DNA from: Mycoplasmataceae bacterium
Lineage (GTDB): Bacteria > Bacillota_I > Bacilli_A > Mycoplasmatales > Mycoplasmoidaceae
DNA length: 64,000 nucleotides
Assembly: GCA_020024755.1 (NCBI GenBank)
Contig: JAHHTH010000003.1
Span: forward strand, 186,001 to 250,000
Direction: 5' to 3'
How positions within the stretch are numbered: the stretch's first letter is position 1; each line of letters begins with the position of its first letter. The notes below the pieces were generated by a model. The model ran no database searches and was not told the DNA's origin. It saw only the letters and a list, made by a program, of their open reading frames with translations. A program made the position numbers and the translations under genes. This document shows, one piece after another, positions 33,761 through 45,308 of the stretch.

Positions 33761-34672
33761 TTAATATTTACTATATGAAATTAGTAGTTCTAAATCACCA
33801 TTTATAGTAATAGGTGTGTCATGTCTGATTACAAAAGCATCACCTTTTTTAATATCATTATTTTCAACTTTTCCTTTTCCTTCTAAAACAGTAACCTCAG
33901 TTCAATTAGCCTGCTTAAAATATATTTCATGAGATCCATTTACTTTGATGTGTTCTAAGTAAAAGAAATCACAATCTACTAATACTTTACTGTGGTCATT
34001 TACTGATGGCAGAGTAATGTTATATTTAATTACATTTAAACTATCTTCAATATGTAAATCTCTTGGTTTACCATGATCTAATCTATCATAATCATATAGT
34101 CTATATGTAATGTCACATGACTGTTGTAATTCATAGATTAAGATGCCTTTACCAATTGCATGAACCATTCCAGCTGGTACAAATACAAAATCACCTTTTT
34201 TAACAGATATACGGTTAAGAAATTTGTCTCATTGTTTATTTTCAACAAGAGTTTGAGATTCTTGTTTTGAATGTGTTTTAACACCATATACTAATTCTGC
34301 ACCTGGTTCTGCATCAACTATATATCAACATTCAGTTTTGCCTAAAGAATGATGTTTCATTTGTGCGTAAGAATCATCTGGATGTACTTGTACACTTAGT
34401 TTATCATTTGCATCAATTAATTTAGTTAATAATGGATATGGTTTATTGTAGTTATTAAAGAATGCTTTGTGAGTTTGAAAGAACTCTAAATAACTCATAC
34501 CTTTATATTCATCATTTAATATTACAGAACTCATTTGTGGAAGAGCACTAATGATTAATGCTTCACCAACATGATCAGAAGGTAATTGATAACCAAAATC
34601 TTGTAATCTTTTACCACCTCAAATTTTTTCAGATAAATATGGTTTTAAAAATATTATGTTATTGCTTTTCAT
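33761..34672 (-). CDS. manA: mannose-6-phosphate isomerase, type I
   Basis: The 303-residue product interconverts mannose-6-P and fructose-6-P using zinc. Metal-site motifs are present: KLSVQVHPDD, the TECWYIVDAEPGAELVYG segment, and FVFVPAGMVHAIG. It has the short Bacillus-type length. It lies downstream of a PTS EIIABC but behind a terminator, so it is transcribed on its own. Together they suggest mannose uptake as mannose-6-P and entry to glycolysis. Confidence 0.9.
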
Positions 34673-34705
34673 TTATTACTCCTTAATCTTAAGTAACTTT
34701 ATTAT

Positions 34706-34734
34706 AAATAAAAAACACACCAAGTGGTGTGTTT
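34706..34734 (-). terminator. terminator of the PTS gene
   Basis: AAACACACC pairs with GGTGTGTTT around a 4-nt loop; on the minus strand a TTTTTT run follows. Confidence 0.85.
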
Positions 34735-34749
34735 CTTGAATCCTTATAA

Positions 34750-36999
34750 TTAGATTCTTTTGAAAGGTCATTTATACTCTTGATGATTTTTAATTTCTCA
34801 AGGTTTTACATGAACACTAGCTTTATTTGCTTGTTGAGCTGATTTTGGTTGGTGTGGTTGTTTGCTAACGTTATTTGATGCTTTCTTGTCAGCCACTGAT
34901 TCAGCTTTTTGCTTTTTCATTTTAGCAAATACTTTTTTGTAAATAAAGCTGTCTTTTCCTCTCATTAGTGAAATAAGAATAAATGCTTGTAATAATGATC
35001 CTGCAATGATTGCTACAAAGAATCATAGGATAGATACGTATTGTAGTGATTTGTTTGCACCACCACCAAATACTTCTGGAATTGTAATACCTAGTTTTGC
35101 TAATTCATCAACTGGTGTTCTTTCACCTAATACTATACCAGTAATAGGACCACCTCACATACCTACATATCCACCACAATAGAATAAGAATGCTAATCCT
35201 CCGGCAACTCCAGAACCAATTACGTTTGCGATTGTAACTTGTTTTGGTCTGTTTACTGCAAATGGGATGGCACCTTCAGAAATTCCAAAGAATCCTAATC
35301 CTAATGCTGAGATACCTTCTGCTCTTTCTTTTTCATTGAATAATTTTCTTCCAATGAATGTTGCAAAAGCACATCCTAATGGAGCAACTGGAATAGCTGC
35401 TGCTACTGCACCCATTAAACGTGGATCAATAGTAATTAGTGCAGTTGCTGTAGTACCTGCAATTTTGTTTACTGGACCACCCATATCAAATCCAATCATA
35501 CATCCTAAGATTAGTCCCATCAAGAAGTTAACTCCATTAACTTTTGACGCTTGAGCAATTGCTCATACCAATCCATTCATACAGTATCCTAATGGACCTG
35601 ATAATAAGAAGATGAATGGGAATACTAATACTGATGAACAAACTACTGGGATAAAGATAATTGGCATAATAGGCGCAAGTAGTTTGTGTACTTTTCAACT
35701 ATTAACTCATTTTACTAAATACCCTGCAGCAAATCCCATCATAATAGCTGCAAATAGAGATAATCCAACGTTACCTAAACCTTCAATATTTTCAAATCCT
35801 GGTAGTGATTTAATTTGTGGTATACCAGAATTTGCACCATTGATATTTCATCAATAGTAGAAATCTGAATTAGCTGCCGCAAAGGTTGCTATAAATCCAG
35901 GAGCAAGTGCTGCCCGTCCAGCAATAGATTCAGCTATAAATGCACCCATCATTGCAATGAATACACCAAAGCCGATTTCTGCTGCTTTTTTAGCGATTGC
36001 AAATGCTTGGTTAGATGTAATGCTATTATCAACTAATGTTACAGCATTTAGGATTGCTCAAACGATACCGCTGAAAACAATGAATGGTATCATTCTAGAA
36101 ACACCTGATAGTAAGTGCTTCATAAATACTTTTGTTTTCTTTGATTTGAATTGATCTTGAGCAGTAGATTTAAATGATGTACCGCCACTTCCAGTCATCA
36201 ATACTTCTGCACTTTGTGCTAAATCAATACATTTCTTTGGATTACTAATGGCATCATTAGTTTTGACACTTAGTAATCTTTTTCCTTCAAAACGTTCTAA
36301 TTCAACATTGATGTCAGCTGCAATTACAACTGCTTTTGCATTTTGAATATCTAATTCTGTAAGTTCATTCTCTTGACCTTTTTGCCCCTGAGTTTCAATC
36401 TTACAGCTTAAACCCATCTTACGTGCTTGCTTTTCAAGTGCTTCTTGTGCCATGTATGTATGAGCTACACCTGTAGCACAAGCACTTACACCAACAATAT
36501 CATAGCCATGTTTAGGATCTGATTGTAGTGCAATAGAATCTTCTTTCTTATTCAAAGCACTTGTAATTGTTTTCTTAATTTTGTCTTTATTCTTAAAAGA
36601 TAATAATTCCTTTCTAAAACTTTCTTCAAGTAATAGTGTTGATACTTTACTTAAGATATCAATGTGAATATTACTTGCATCCTTTTTAGGAACCAATAAC
36701 GCAATTGCTGTGATTATTGGTTTGTTGTCTAACGAATCTCAATCAAGTTCATGTTTGGCAATACTAATTATTACCGCAGGTTCCTTGATTTCATCAATCT
36801 GAGCATGAGGTATAGCAATGTGATCTTGAAATCCGGTCGTCGATTGCTTTTCTCTTGCTAGAAAGGCTTTGAATAGTTTGTCTTGGTATTTGGCACCAAT
36901 CAACTTAAATTCATTAGCTTGTTTCGAGATAAAGCGTAGTGCTTCATCACGGTCTTTAGACATTTCATCTTTAATGATAAAAATGTTTTTAAGTACCAT
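34750..36999 (-). CDS. fruA: PTS EIIABC, fructose/mannose family
   Basis: The 749-residue product takes up and phosphorylates a hexose. The EIIA domain has its active His at about 65 in IAIPHAQ. The EIIB domain has its active Cys at about 174 in GVSACATGVAHT. The EIIC domain spans about 260-690 with many membrane helices and the DMGGPVNK signature. The tail is soluble, Lys/Gln-rich. The three domains fused in order A-B-C are typical of mycoplasma FruA. The neighbour manA makes mannose an alternative substrate. The start ATG follows GGAAAGG. Confidence 0.9.
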
Positions 37000-37122
37000 A
37001 TTATTGCCTTTCCAGGAAAAAACTTCCCTTAATGCGATTTTAGTACGATATTTTAAAAAATCAATTCAGTAGATAAAGAAAAATCATTAATTTTTTATTG
37101 CAAAAATATTTTTAAACTTTGT

Positions 37123-38388
37123 TTATGGTCTTATTAAAGTATGAGGAATGATATACACTCCATTTTCAAGATGTAATGTTTTTTCTGAGTCAGTTATAAC
37201 TAATTTAAGACTTGGTTTAGTATGATTTCCTGCTGTTATTAATTTCTCAGAAAGTTGTGATAATTTAGCAGCTGCTCTAATAGCTCCATCTTCACTTAGT
37301 TTAATTTCAATAGCTCATCAAGAACCATCTTTATGTTGCATAATAGCATCAATTTCATTTCCTTTTTCATCTCTATAAAAATGTAATTTTGCATCAAGAC
37401 AGTCTGCATAAACCATTAAATCTTTCATCACTTGGTTTTCAAAAATGATACCTGTAGTTCTTAGATCCATTCTAAAAGATTCAAGGATATTAATTGAGCA
37501 TAGACTACATGAAATTGAGGTGTCACAAAAATATGTTTTAGGTTTAGTTCTGATTGCAAATGACGATCTTAAATTTTTTGGAGTTCATGGTTCTACATTA
37601 AAAATAAGATCTACATCATAGAATAATTCTAAATAATCATCTAAATTCCTAGATCTCATTTGGATATTAGTATCTTTAATAACAGTTTGTTTATTTAATT
37701 GAGAACCATTTAATCTTGCTAATGATTTCAAAATATTCCTTGCATGAAGTTTGTTCAATTTATATTTGTATAATTCTGCGTCTCTTGTGATAATCAATTC
37801 AATATAACTCTTTACTAATATCTCTGCTGAATCGTCTCTGGAATAGATACTAGGTCAGCCACCGCGAAGCATTAGGTTGTTAACTTCATCATGAGATAAT
37901 GGGTTGAAAATAGATTTAAATTCATTTTCATCCTTGCTTAATTTAGATAATGATATTGATTGGTTATCATCTAAGTTTAATATTTCACAAAAAGTAAGTG
38001 TTGACATCTTTAAGTTAAAGATTCTTCCGGCACCACTATGAAGAGTAGTGTTTCTATCATAAGGTTTTGTAGATCCAGTTAAAATGTATAATCCTTTTTT
38101 ACCATTTTCTCCATATGAAATATCAACAGCTTGCTTGATTTTATCTCATATAGGTCAAACGTTTTGTCATTCATCAATCAATCTAGGAGTTTCACCATTT
38201 AATATTCAATTATAATCATAGTCTAAAGTTTCATTAGTCAACGATTTAGAGGTGATGAAACATTGAGAATTAGAATATTTTATTGCTAAGTAGGTTTTGC
38301 CACAAAATTTTGGCCCAGAAATTAATACTGCACCACATTTTTCAATATAATTTTTAAGTTTAGTTTCAATTAATCTCTTTATTTCCAT
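37123..38388 (-). CDS. DUF4143-type AAA ATPase, copy 2
   Basis: The 421-residue product is a paralogue of 26950-28206, with the same P-loop SGPKFCGKT, sensor LYILTGSTK and C-terminal FENQVMKDL and FYRDEKGNEIDAI motifs. Both end IIPHTL-RP. Divergence in the middle is strong, so this is not a recent duplication. It also has short tandem repeats immediately upstream, but of unrelated sequence. The function is unknown. Confidence 0.85.
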
Positions 38389-38413
38389 GTTTATATTATA
38401 TATAAAAGTTTAA

Positions 38414-38482
38414 ATTTTGGCAAAAAAAAGAAAGGATTTTGGCAAAAAAAAGAAAGGTTTTTGGCAAAAAAAAGAAAAAAGG
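38414..38482. repeat. 22-bp tandem repeat, 3 units
   Basis: ATTTTGGCAAAAAAAAGAAA plus GG repeats at 38414 and 38436, then a slightly longer unit at 38458. It sits in the promoter region of the second DUF4143 gene. Confidence 0.85.
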
Positions 38483-38507
38483 TATTTACGAGTATTAGTC
38501 TTAAATA

Positions 38508-38573
38508 TATTACACTTTTGTGATTTTATTCACGGAAGTGTATTACACTTTTGTGATTTTTTTCACGGAAGTG
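38508..38573. repeat. 33-bp tandem repeat, 2 units, each with a palindrome
   Basis: Each unit contains CACTTTTGTGA facing TCACGGAAGTG, an imperfect 11-bp inverted repeat that could bind a regulator. Confidence 0.8.
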
Positions 38574-38632
38574 TACACTTTAAGGTAATGATGAAATGAT
38601 TTAAAGTGCTGTTTTGACGACTATTTTATCAA

Positions 38633-38987
38633 TTAATTAATATTTTTATGTGATTGGTTAATTGTTTTTAATTCTGGATAAAAATCTAATACCTCTTGTA
38701 CTTCATCTATTATAACTACAGAATCTTTGTCAAATGTTGCATTTGCATAAATTGACATAATGATCCTTTTTAGATTATCAATGGAAGGATCACTCTTTAA
38801 TGATTCAACATATTTGTTATTTGCTCTTTCTAAGAAATCGATGTAATATACATGTTTAAAATCTTCATTAGCAATTTTCAAACAATGGTGGTTTTGCCAC
38901 ATTGTCTACTTCTAGCAACAACTAATGGTTTTTAGATGGAATGGTTGATTCTTTGAATTTCGTATCGATATTTCTTCTTAAATACAT
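38633..38987 (-). pseudogene. decayed AAA ATPase gene
   Basis: The order of pieces matches the start of a DUF4143-type ATPase: MYLRRNIDTKF in one frame, PLVVARSRQCGKTT (P-loop) in a second and KIANEDFKHVYYIDFLERAN with Walker B VVIIDEVQEV in a third. Two frameshifts and early termination at about residue 115 mean it cannot make the full protein. It lies between two blocks of tandem repeats, next to an intact relative. Confidence 0.8.
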
Positions 38988-38997
38988 ACATTAATTA

Positions 38998-39060
38998 TAA
39001 TCTTTTGCTGTTTTCATCAAAAAATTACTAATCTTTTGCTGTTTTTTCATCAAAAAATTA
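38998..39060. repeat. 30-32-bp tandem repeat, 2 units
   Basis: TAATCTTTTGCTGTTTT then CATCAAAAAATTA occurs twice, differing by two extra T. It is upstream of the decayed ATPase gene, mirroring the repeats before the intact copies. Confidence 0.8.
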
Positions 39061-39240
39061 TATTTTTTTGAATTTTTTATGAGATTCAAGATTATTTTTT
39101 GTGACAAAAATAGAATTCAATTATGAGTATTTCGTAAAAAATTACAAAAGTGATGAAAATAGTGGTCAAAAAAGTTAAAAAAAAGTTAAAAAAGTTGTCC
39201 AAATTTTAAAAAATGGCTGTTTTTAGGGTGTTTTTAAAAA

Positions 39241-39287
39241 TTTTTGTCCTTTTTTCCAAAAAAATTGGACTTCTATATATTAGGAGG
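39241..39287 (+). promoter_or_regulatory. shared 47-bp promoter/leader, copy C
   Basis: TTTTTGTCC, T-run, CCAAAAAAATTGGAC, then TTCTATATATTAGGAGG, almost identical to copies A and B. Here it is followed by a further 50 nt before the real ribosome site. Confidence 0.7.
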
Positions 39288-39321
39288 GATTAAAAATCTC
39301 ATCCGAAATAAAAACAAATAA

Positions 39322-39337
39322 AGAAAGGAGGTGATCC
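39322..39337 (+). promoter_or_regulatory. ribosome site matching the whole 16S tail
   Basis: AGAAAGGAGGTGATCC is the exact reverse complement of the usual 16S rRNA 3' end over 16 nt. Most ribosome sites in the window match 5-9 nt. It ends 1 nt before the ATG, an unusually short gap. Confidence 0.75.
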
Positions 39338-39338
39338 T

Positions 39339-39800
39339 ATGAAAGATTTTATTAAGAAAATTGTATCTATACTTGCACCAAGTCCTTTTAAAACTAAAGG
39401 CGAAATTAGTAATATGGCTAGCAGTAAGAAAAAAGATGTTAGTAAATTAGCACAAGCTGATATTGATCATAAGTTACAATTTGCTTCTAACAGTAATTTG
39501 TTGAAAAAATATTTCAGTGATAAAACTGTCTTAGCATATAATGTTATTGAAGACACAACCCATAAAGGGTTTTCAAGATGTGTCTTATATGCATACGATA
39601 AAGAAGTGGATGAAGATATGACTGTTAAACAATTAGCTGATTTAATGACTAAAAAATTCGATGGAGTTGACAAGAAGTTTGATGCTATCGATGATAAATT
39701 TGATGCAGTTGACAAGAAGTTTGACGAAGTCAAAAAAGAAGTTCAAGGTATCAACGACAGAATTGATAACTTAGTTAAGAAGAACAAGTTAGTTGAATAA
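39339..39800 (+). CDS. coiled-coil protein with KKFD heptads
   Basis: The 153-residue product has a basic amphipathic N-terminus, a middle part without known motif, and a C-terminal coiled coil made of near-identical 7-residue steps (VDKKFDA, IDDKFDA, VDKKFDE). Similar heptads are found in mycoplasmal DUF16-like and some phage proteins, which only suggests self-assembly. It is cytosolic by sequence. It shares its promoter element with recU and carries an extreme ribosome site. Confidence 0.75.
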   Translation: MKDFIKKIVSILAPSPFKTKGEISNMASSKKKDVSKLAQADIDHKLQFASNSNLLKKYFSDKTVLAYNVIEDTTHKGFSRCVLYAYDKEVDEDMTVKQLADLMTKKFDGVDKKFDAIDDKFDAVDKKFDEVKKEVQGINDRIDNLVKKNKLVE

Positions 39801-39830
39801 TCATATATGAATCAAATAATCATTAATTAA

Positions 39831-39869
39831 TGAGAATTAGGACAACACACCTAGTTCTCATTTTTATTT
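39831..39869 (+). terminator. terminator of the coiled-coil gene
   Basis: TGAGAATTAGG pairs with CCTAGTTCTCA (one G-T pair), followed by TTTTTATTT. A second hairpin, ATTGATCC/GGATCAAT, lies at 39984-40004 with no T-run. Confidence 0.8.
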
Positions 39870-40110
39870 ATAGTCCTAGAACTCATGTAAATGCTGTTCT
39901 AGACAACCTTATTCAAGAAACACTATTAACATACCACCTTATCCTTATTTACTTGTTTTCTCTTATTCTTTTAAGTCTTAGTGATTGATCCTTGTTGGAT
40001 CAATGAGTGGATTTTTAAAAAAGATTAATGAGAGAATTGATAGTTTATAGATTCTAGAATGATAGAAAAGTTATTATTTATCATCAAATCAATAGTTTAA
40101 AGTATGTAAT

Positions 40111-41556
40111 TTAATCAAGATTATCTGTATCGCTGTTTAAATCATCTTCTAGTGCCATTGCTAAATCATCAGTTAAGCAAGAGTCATCTGGTGAGTCTTT
40201 ATCAGATTTTTTAGAAGAGAATATCTTTTTAGATTGTTTTTTATTCTTTCTAGTAGTCTTAGGCTTTAGTTCACTATCTTCATCTATTTCATCTATTCGT
40301 CCTCTTTTTAATTTTCTAACTAGATAAATAGTAGGAAATAGTGCAAATAAGATAAATCCTAGTGCAATTAATACATAAACTCATCAAGGTCATTGAGTAT
40401 TAGATACTACTGCATTAGGATTCTTTACAATAAAATCTGTTTGTGCACTAATAGGATTAAGATGAGATGATGTTAATAACTCATTAATAGCTTCTGGTTT
40501 AATGGTTAAGCTATTAATGACATTTACTGCACTATTATAATCTAACTCTATAGATGATAAGATGCATTTCATTAAGTCAGGTCTTATTTTCTCTAAATCC
40601 TGTTTTTGCACTGAGGTTTGACCTGACTTAATCAATTTATATAAATCTAGAGCTATGATGTTAATATAATCTTCCTCTGATTTAGCTTCTGGATGTAACG
40701 AAGGTAATTGTTCTACATATTCCTGAGTAAAGTAAGAAGCTAAATCAAGAGGGGTTTGTGTTGTTTTAAAGCACAGGTTGATGGATTCTTGGTGCGAATT
40801 ATGATCTTTATTTCATATTCCATCCTCTATTCAATTAGTGAAATTTAATTTTAGAGCTAAATTAATAGTTCCTGCACTATTATTCTTAGATACTAAATAT
40901 GATATAGGTGCTTCTAATATGGTTTCTGTGCCATTAATAGTAGGTGCTATTAATACATCAGAGGCCTTAATAGATTTAATATATGATTCCCAATCTATCT
41001 CACCATCCTTAGTTCTTAATTCAAAACTGTAATCAGTTTTGAAGATATTATCTATTAAATATTGAGATAGATTGGGAATCAGACTAGAAGAACAATCCTG
41101 CACTTCTTCATTAAATCCTGAGATAATGATGGATTGTTCTGGAAAGTGTTGTTCTGAGACAGAGACTTTATTATTATCTAATAATTGCATATCAGTAATA
41201 ATAAAGTCTTTAGCACCTAGAGTGCTACCTAGATTGAATCTAGGATCTGAACTTAAGGCTTGTTTGATGATATCTAATATAGGAGTCAGAAGTGATGAAG
41301 ACTTCTGACTCATATTAAATTCATAATAGGCTTGCATTTGATAATATGAATTTAATGCAGTAATATCTAATGAAGGCACAATCTTTGGTTGGATGATATT
41401 TTTATCATTTTTACTAACCAAAGATTGTGTAGTTTGATTAACATCTACAATCCTATTAGAAGAAATAGAGGTTGATAAGGGTACTAGAGCAGATATTGAA
41501 ATAGTACAGCTACTTAACAATAAATAATTAACACATTTTTGTCTTTTAATATTCAT
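40111..41556 (-). CDS. surface protein with C-terminal membrane helix (481 aa)
   Basis: An N-terminal Lys/Arg-containing hydrophobic segment (about residues 10-30) is followed by about 360 external residues with an SGFNEEV motif like the repeat units of the giant proteins. A WPWWVYVLIALGFILFALFP helix (about 391-410) follows, and then a charged cytosolic tail with KKSDKDSPDD. So this is a shorter member of the same family, on the opposite strand. The start ATG has no ribosome site, and a TATAAT lies 12 bp before it, so the leader is about 5 nt. Confidence 0.75.
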
Positions 41557-41736
41557 AAATACCAATTTATTATATATGAATATAGGTTTATAGGGGTTAT
41601 TTAATGCAATTAAGTGCATATTTTTTAGTAGTTATTTGTGCTTATGAGACACAAATAAGGGTGCAGATAAGTGCAATTAGAGGAGAGGAAAGAACTGATT
41701 TGAGCACATTAATAAATAGAAATAACCAACAAATTC

Positions 41737-41746
41737 GGGGGGGGGG
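41737..41746. repeat. G10 homopolymer tract
   Basis: Ten consecutive G in AT-rich DNA, 162 bp before the surface gene at 41909 and 180 bp before the divergent surface gene at 41556. Such tracts slip during replication. Confidence 0.9.
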
Positions 41747-41833
41747 TATTAAATTTATGTGTTGCTTTTAAATTGTAAAAGGTATAGAATATATGATATT
41801 CTCGTTGTACTGCATAATGAAAGTACGATTATG

Positions 41834-41870
41834 TTATTTTATATTATGAAATACAAAATATAAAATAACT
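41834..41870. promoter_or_regulatory. 13-bp perfect inverted repeat
   Basis: GTTATTTTATATT and AATATAAAATAAC face each other across 11 nt, 39 bp before the ATG at 41909. It may be an operator or an RNA hairpin in the leader. Confidence 0.6.
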
Positions 41871-41908
41871 AGAATAAATTATTATGTGTTTATTAAGTGA
41901 GGACAAAA

Positions 41909-44900
41909 ATGAAAAAAACAAATAAGAAAAAACTATTAATAGGAACGTCTATCTCATGCTTTCTATTAACTACTACATTAGGTGTATCTATTGCAGCTAA
42001 TAAATTAATTACTACTAATACTGCAACAACATCTAGTATTAACAAACAAGATTATGTAGAACAAGATGACTTAAGCAATTTACCTAGTGATCAAGACTTG
42101 GGGGTAATAGGCGCTTCTTATGGTGACTCTACAGATTGACAACGTTGTCCTGGGTCTGATACTGATATTGATGGTGGTACCTCAGGTTACTTAAGTGGTA
42201 CTATTGATGTTAGAACTACTTATAATTACTATGGATATATTAGAGATTGACCTGCTTTGGAAAGCTCACAAGCTTTTGTAAGATACACTAAAAATCAAAG
42301 AAATAAAAGTGTTTGCAATGCAGATCCAACATCTGGTAAAAGTTATAACTCAGATACAAAATATTATTGTAATACTACAAGAACAGAAGTTCATGTAAAA
42401 ACATGAGTCCATGTATGATGAAATGGTGTGTCAAGATCAGTATTTAATGGTGAAGTTACTTTCACAGGTTTTAGTACACCATATACAACATCAGTTTCAT
42501 TGGATGATTATGGAACATATAGTTTTGGTTCTACTAGTTATTTTCCATCAGAACAACCTACATCTGTAGTTCAAGATAATATTAATAGCAACACCTCGTA
42601 TAGATATAACTCATATTCAAGTGTTACTTATGATTCATGAAATAATAAGGAAGGTACTGCGCAAGTAACATATACTGTTAAAAGAGCGATAAATGGCGAT
42701 GGTAATGAATATACAATGGGGCCTTACCATTTAACTGTAAATGGTTTTAAAAAACATGAACCTACAACTATCGCTAATAATTCACTATCATTTGATGGAG
42801 TATCAATTGCTTCAGTCCAAAATAGTGATATTCAAAGTAAAATTGCAGCAAATTACAGTAATGTAATTAAAAATTATTGAAACACCCCATCATCTAGTAA
42901 TATTAGTGTTAATATTACTGATAGAGATCGTGGTAATGGTATAGTAACTTGTAGTGTAACCTTATCTGGTTCTACTTCAACTGATGATAAAGGTAATCCT
43001 CAAAGTGAAAGAACATTTGATAATGTAAAGTTTAGTGGATTTACTCCAGTAAGTGAGTCTCAAATTGGAAGTATATCTGTTAATTTAAACACATTCTTTC
43101 CAAACGCTGATACATATAGTTCACACCAAGCTGAAATAAAAGCTGCTATTGCAAAGGCTGTTACTGTTAATCCTATTAGTGCAGGTGATGTATCATTAAC
43201 TGGATTTGTTGATGGTGATGCAAATAATGGTACTATGAAAGTTAAAGCCAATATAGGCAATTGAATTGAAGCACCTAGCCTTGTTCCTGCACCTAAATCA
43301 ATGCAATTAACTATATCAGGTTTTAAATCTGCCACTAGATATGAAGGTAATGGGCAAGTTATTCCTGTAACTAATCCAGGAATGAACTTAGTTAATGCAG
43401 AAGCAGTAAAAGAAAATGTAGCAACTAAACAAGCTATTGCTAGTAAAATAATTTCAACAGCAGATGGTTTCTCAGCTAGTGATATTCAAATTACAAGTGT
43501 AGAACAAGATTCAGTTAATCGTGTTGCTGGTACTTGTACAGTTAAATTTAAAGTTATTAATAGTAAATGAGTTCAAGCAGATGGAACTGCATTAGATCAA
43601 TCTGTAGAAATGACTGCACAATTATCAGGTTTTACTCCTTGTACAGCTTCTGACTTTAGTACAACACCTTTAAATATGTCTTCACTTAATGCATATGCAA
43701 ATGCAGAAACTGCAGATAAATTAAAAGAAGGTGGAGATTCTGCTACTGCTTTAAAAGATGCAATCGTTAATTCAATTAGTGGTGAAAAATCAACTATTAC
43801 TGCAGATCAAATCACTATTAATGCAGGTCAACCAGTATTAAATTACTGAGAAGGTACAGGAACAGTATCTTTTGTAATTAACAACTATTTAGATTCAAAT
43901 GGAAAATTTGTATCACATAGTGAAAATAATATTAGTTTAACAGGATTCTTAACTCCTACAACTACACTAGATGCAGATCAAACAGTTACACCTGCTGATT
44001 TATCAAGTATTTACTTATGACAAGTAGATACTAAGTTTGATGAAATTAAATCATCTATTGCACAAAGTATTATGGATGCAAATATTATTAAAGAAGCAAA
44101 AGACTTATCAGTCGATGATATTGTTTTAACAAAGGGAACTACTGATGATGCATCTAACTCAATGACTGTAAATGTTTCATTAACTAATAGTGCAGCATGA
44201 CAAGGTGGTAGTGCTAATACAAATTCATTAGGAACAGTTAATGTGACAGGTTTTGCTACAGTAGAAAATGCTACTACAACTCCAAAAGACGACTTTAAAA
44301 CTACTATTCAAAATGCAGTTGGACAAGTATCTATGTTCACTTCAGAATTAAAAGAGTCAGGAAAGTTAGGTGAAGTACAAAGTAAATTAAATGAATTAAC
44401 AGTAGATAAACTATTCAATTTTGTTAACATGAATGGACAAAAATCAAGTATCACTTTTGATTTACCTGTACTAGATGAATCAGCAAATACATTAACTATT
44501 AACTATACTGTAACTAACTGATGTCAAGATGGTACTAATGAACCAAGTCATCCAGGATCAATAGTAATCAATACTAAAACAGACCCAACTGCATTACCAG
44601 CTGATCAAACAGTAACACCATCTGCAACTCAATCTATTATTGAACAAGCTCAACAAGAACAAGATTTAGAAGCTGCTCAAAATAAATATAAAGAATTAAT
44701 GGCACAACAAATCTTTGATTCAATCTATGCCAACCAATTACAAGCTGGTAAAGACTTAATGACACAAAAAGATAAAGATAAAGACAACAAAGAAATATTA
44801 TTGCAAGCTATCAAAAGTGGTATTAATGTTCAAGCGCAAAAAACATATGATGGTAAAACTCAAATTACTGAAGTATCATATGACATGACTGAATTTAATG

Positions 44901-45130
44901 CAAAATTACAAGCAATGGGCTTACAAGGTATTAACGGAACTATCCAACCTCAATCATACCCACTACCAGAAGATCCAGCGACAATTAATAACAGTAATGG
45001 TGAAAAATCAAGATGATGAATTATCTTATTAGGTACTCTTGGTGGATTAGTTGTATTAGGATTAATTATTATTCTAATTGTTTATGCAAAAAAAAATAGA
45101 GAATCAAGTGCAAAACACCAAGGATTCTAA
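41909..45130 (+). CDS. repeat-domain surface protein (1,073 aa)
   Basis: An N-terminal anchor (about residues 8-28) is followed by a Cys-containing domain identical to that in the 2,343-residue protein, then about six units of roughly 100 residues ending in strands like LTVNGFKKHEPTT or QLSGFTPCTAS. Near the end a Gln-rich helical part is followed by a WWIILLGTLGGLVVLGLIII helix and a basic tail. ATG 41909 follows AAGTGAGG, and the GTG at 41897 is rejected. The external part probably contacts the host or forms a coat. Confidence 0.8.
42041..42495 (+). repeat. 455-bp block identical to 52476-52930
   Basis: I compared the two blocks base by base and found no difference. Just outside, the sequences drop to roughly 85-90% identity on the 3' side and are unrelated on the 5' side. 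Confidence 0.9.
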
Positions 45131-45158
45131 TTAAAGATTTTGATAAATAATAGATATT

Positions 45159-45196
45159 AGGCTTAAGGAGTAATAAAATACTTCTTAAACCTTTTT
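45159..45196 (+). terminator. terminator of the 1,073-residue surface gene
   Basis: AGGCTTAAGGAGTA pairs imperfectly with TACTTCTTAAACCT, followed by TTTTT. Confidence 0.65.
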
Positions 45197-45203
45197 CTCA
45201 AAT

Positions 45204-45237
45204 ATTAGAAGGTTTCACTTAAATTTACCTATATTTT
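45204..45237 (+). repeat. 34-bp element also at 62270-62303
   Basis: ATTAGAAGGTTTCACTTAAA and the next 14 bp are identical at the two places. Here it lies about 70 bp upstream of the hydrolase gene. Confidence 0.8.
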
Positions 45238-45308
45238 CAAAATTTTCAATTTAGTAAGGTATAATAAGAATTGAACAATAATTAAACAATAATAAGGGAG
45301 ATAACAGT

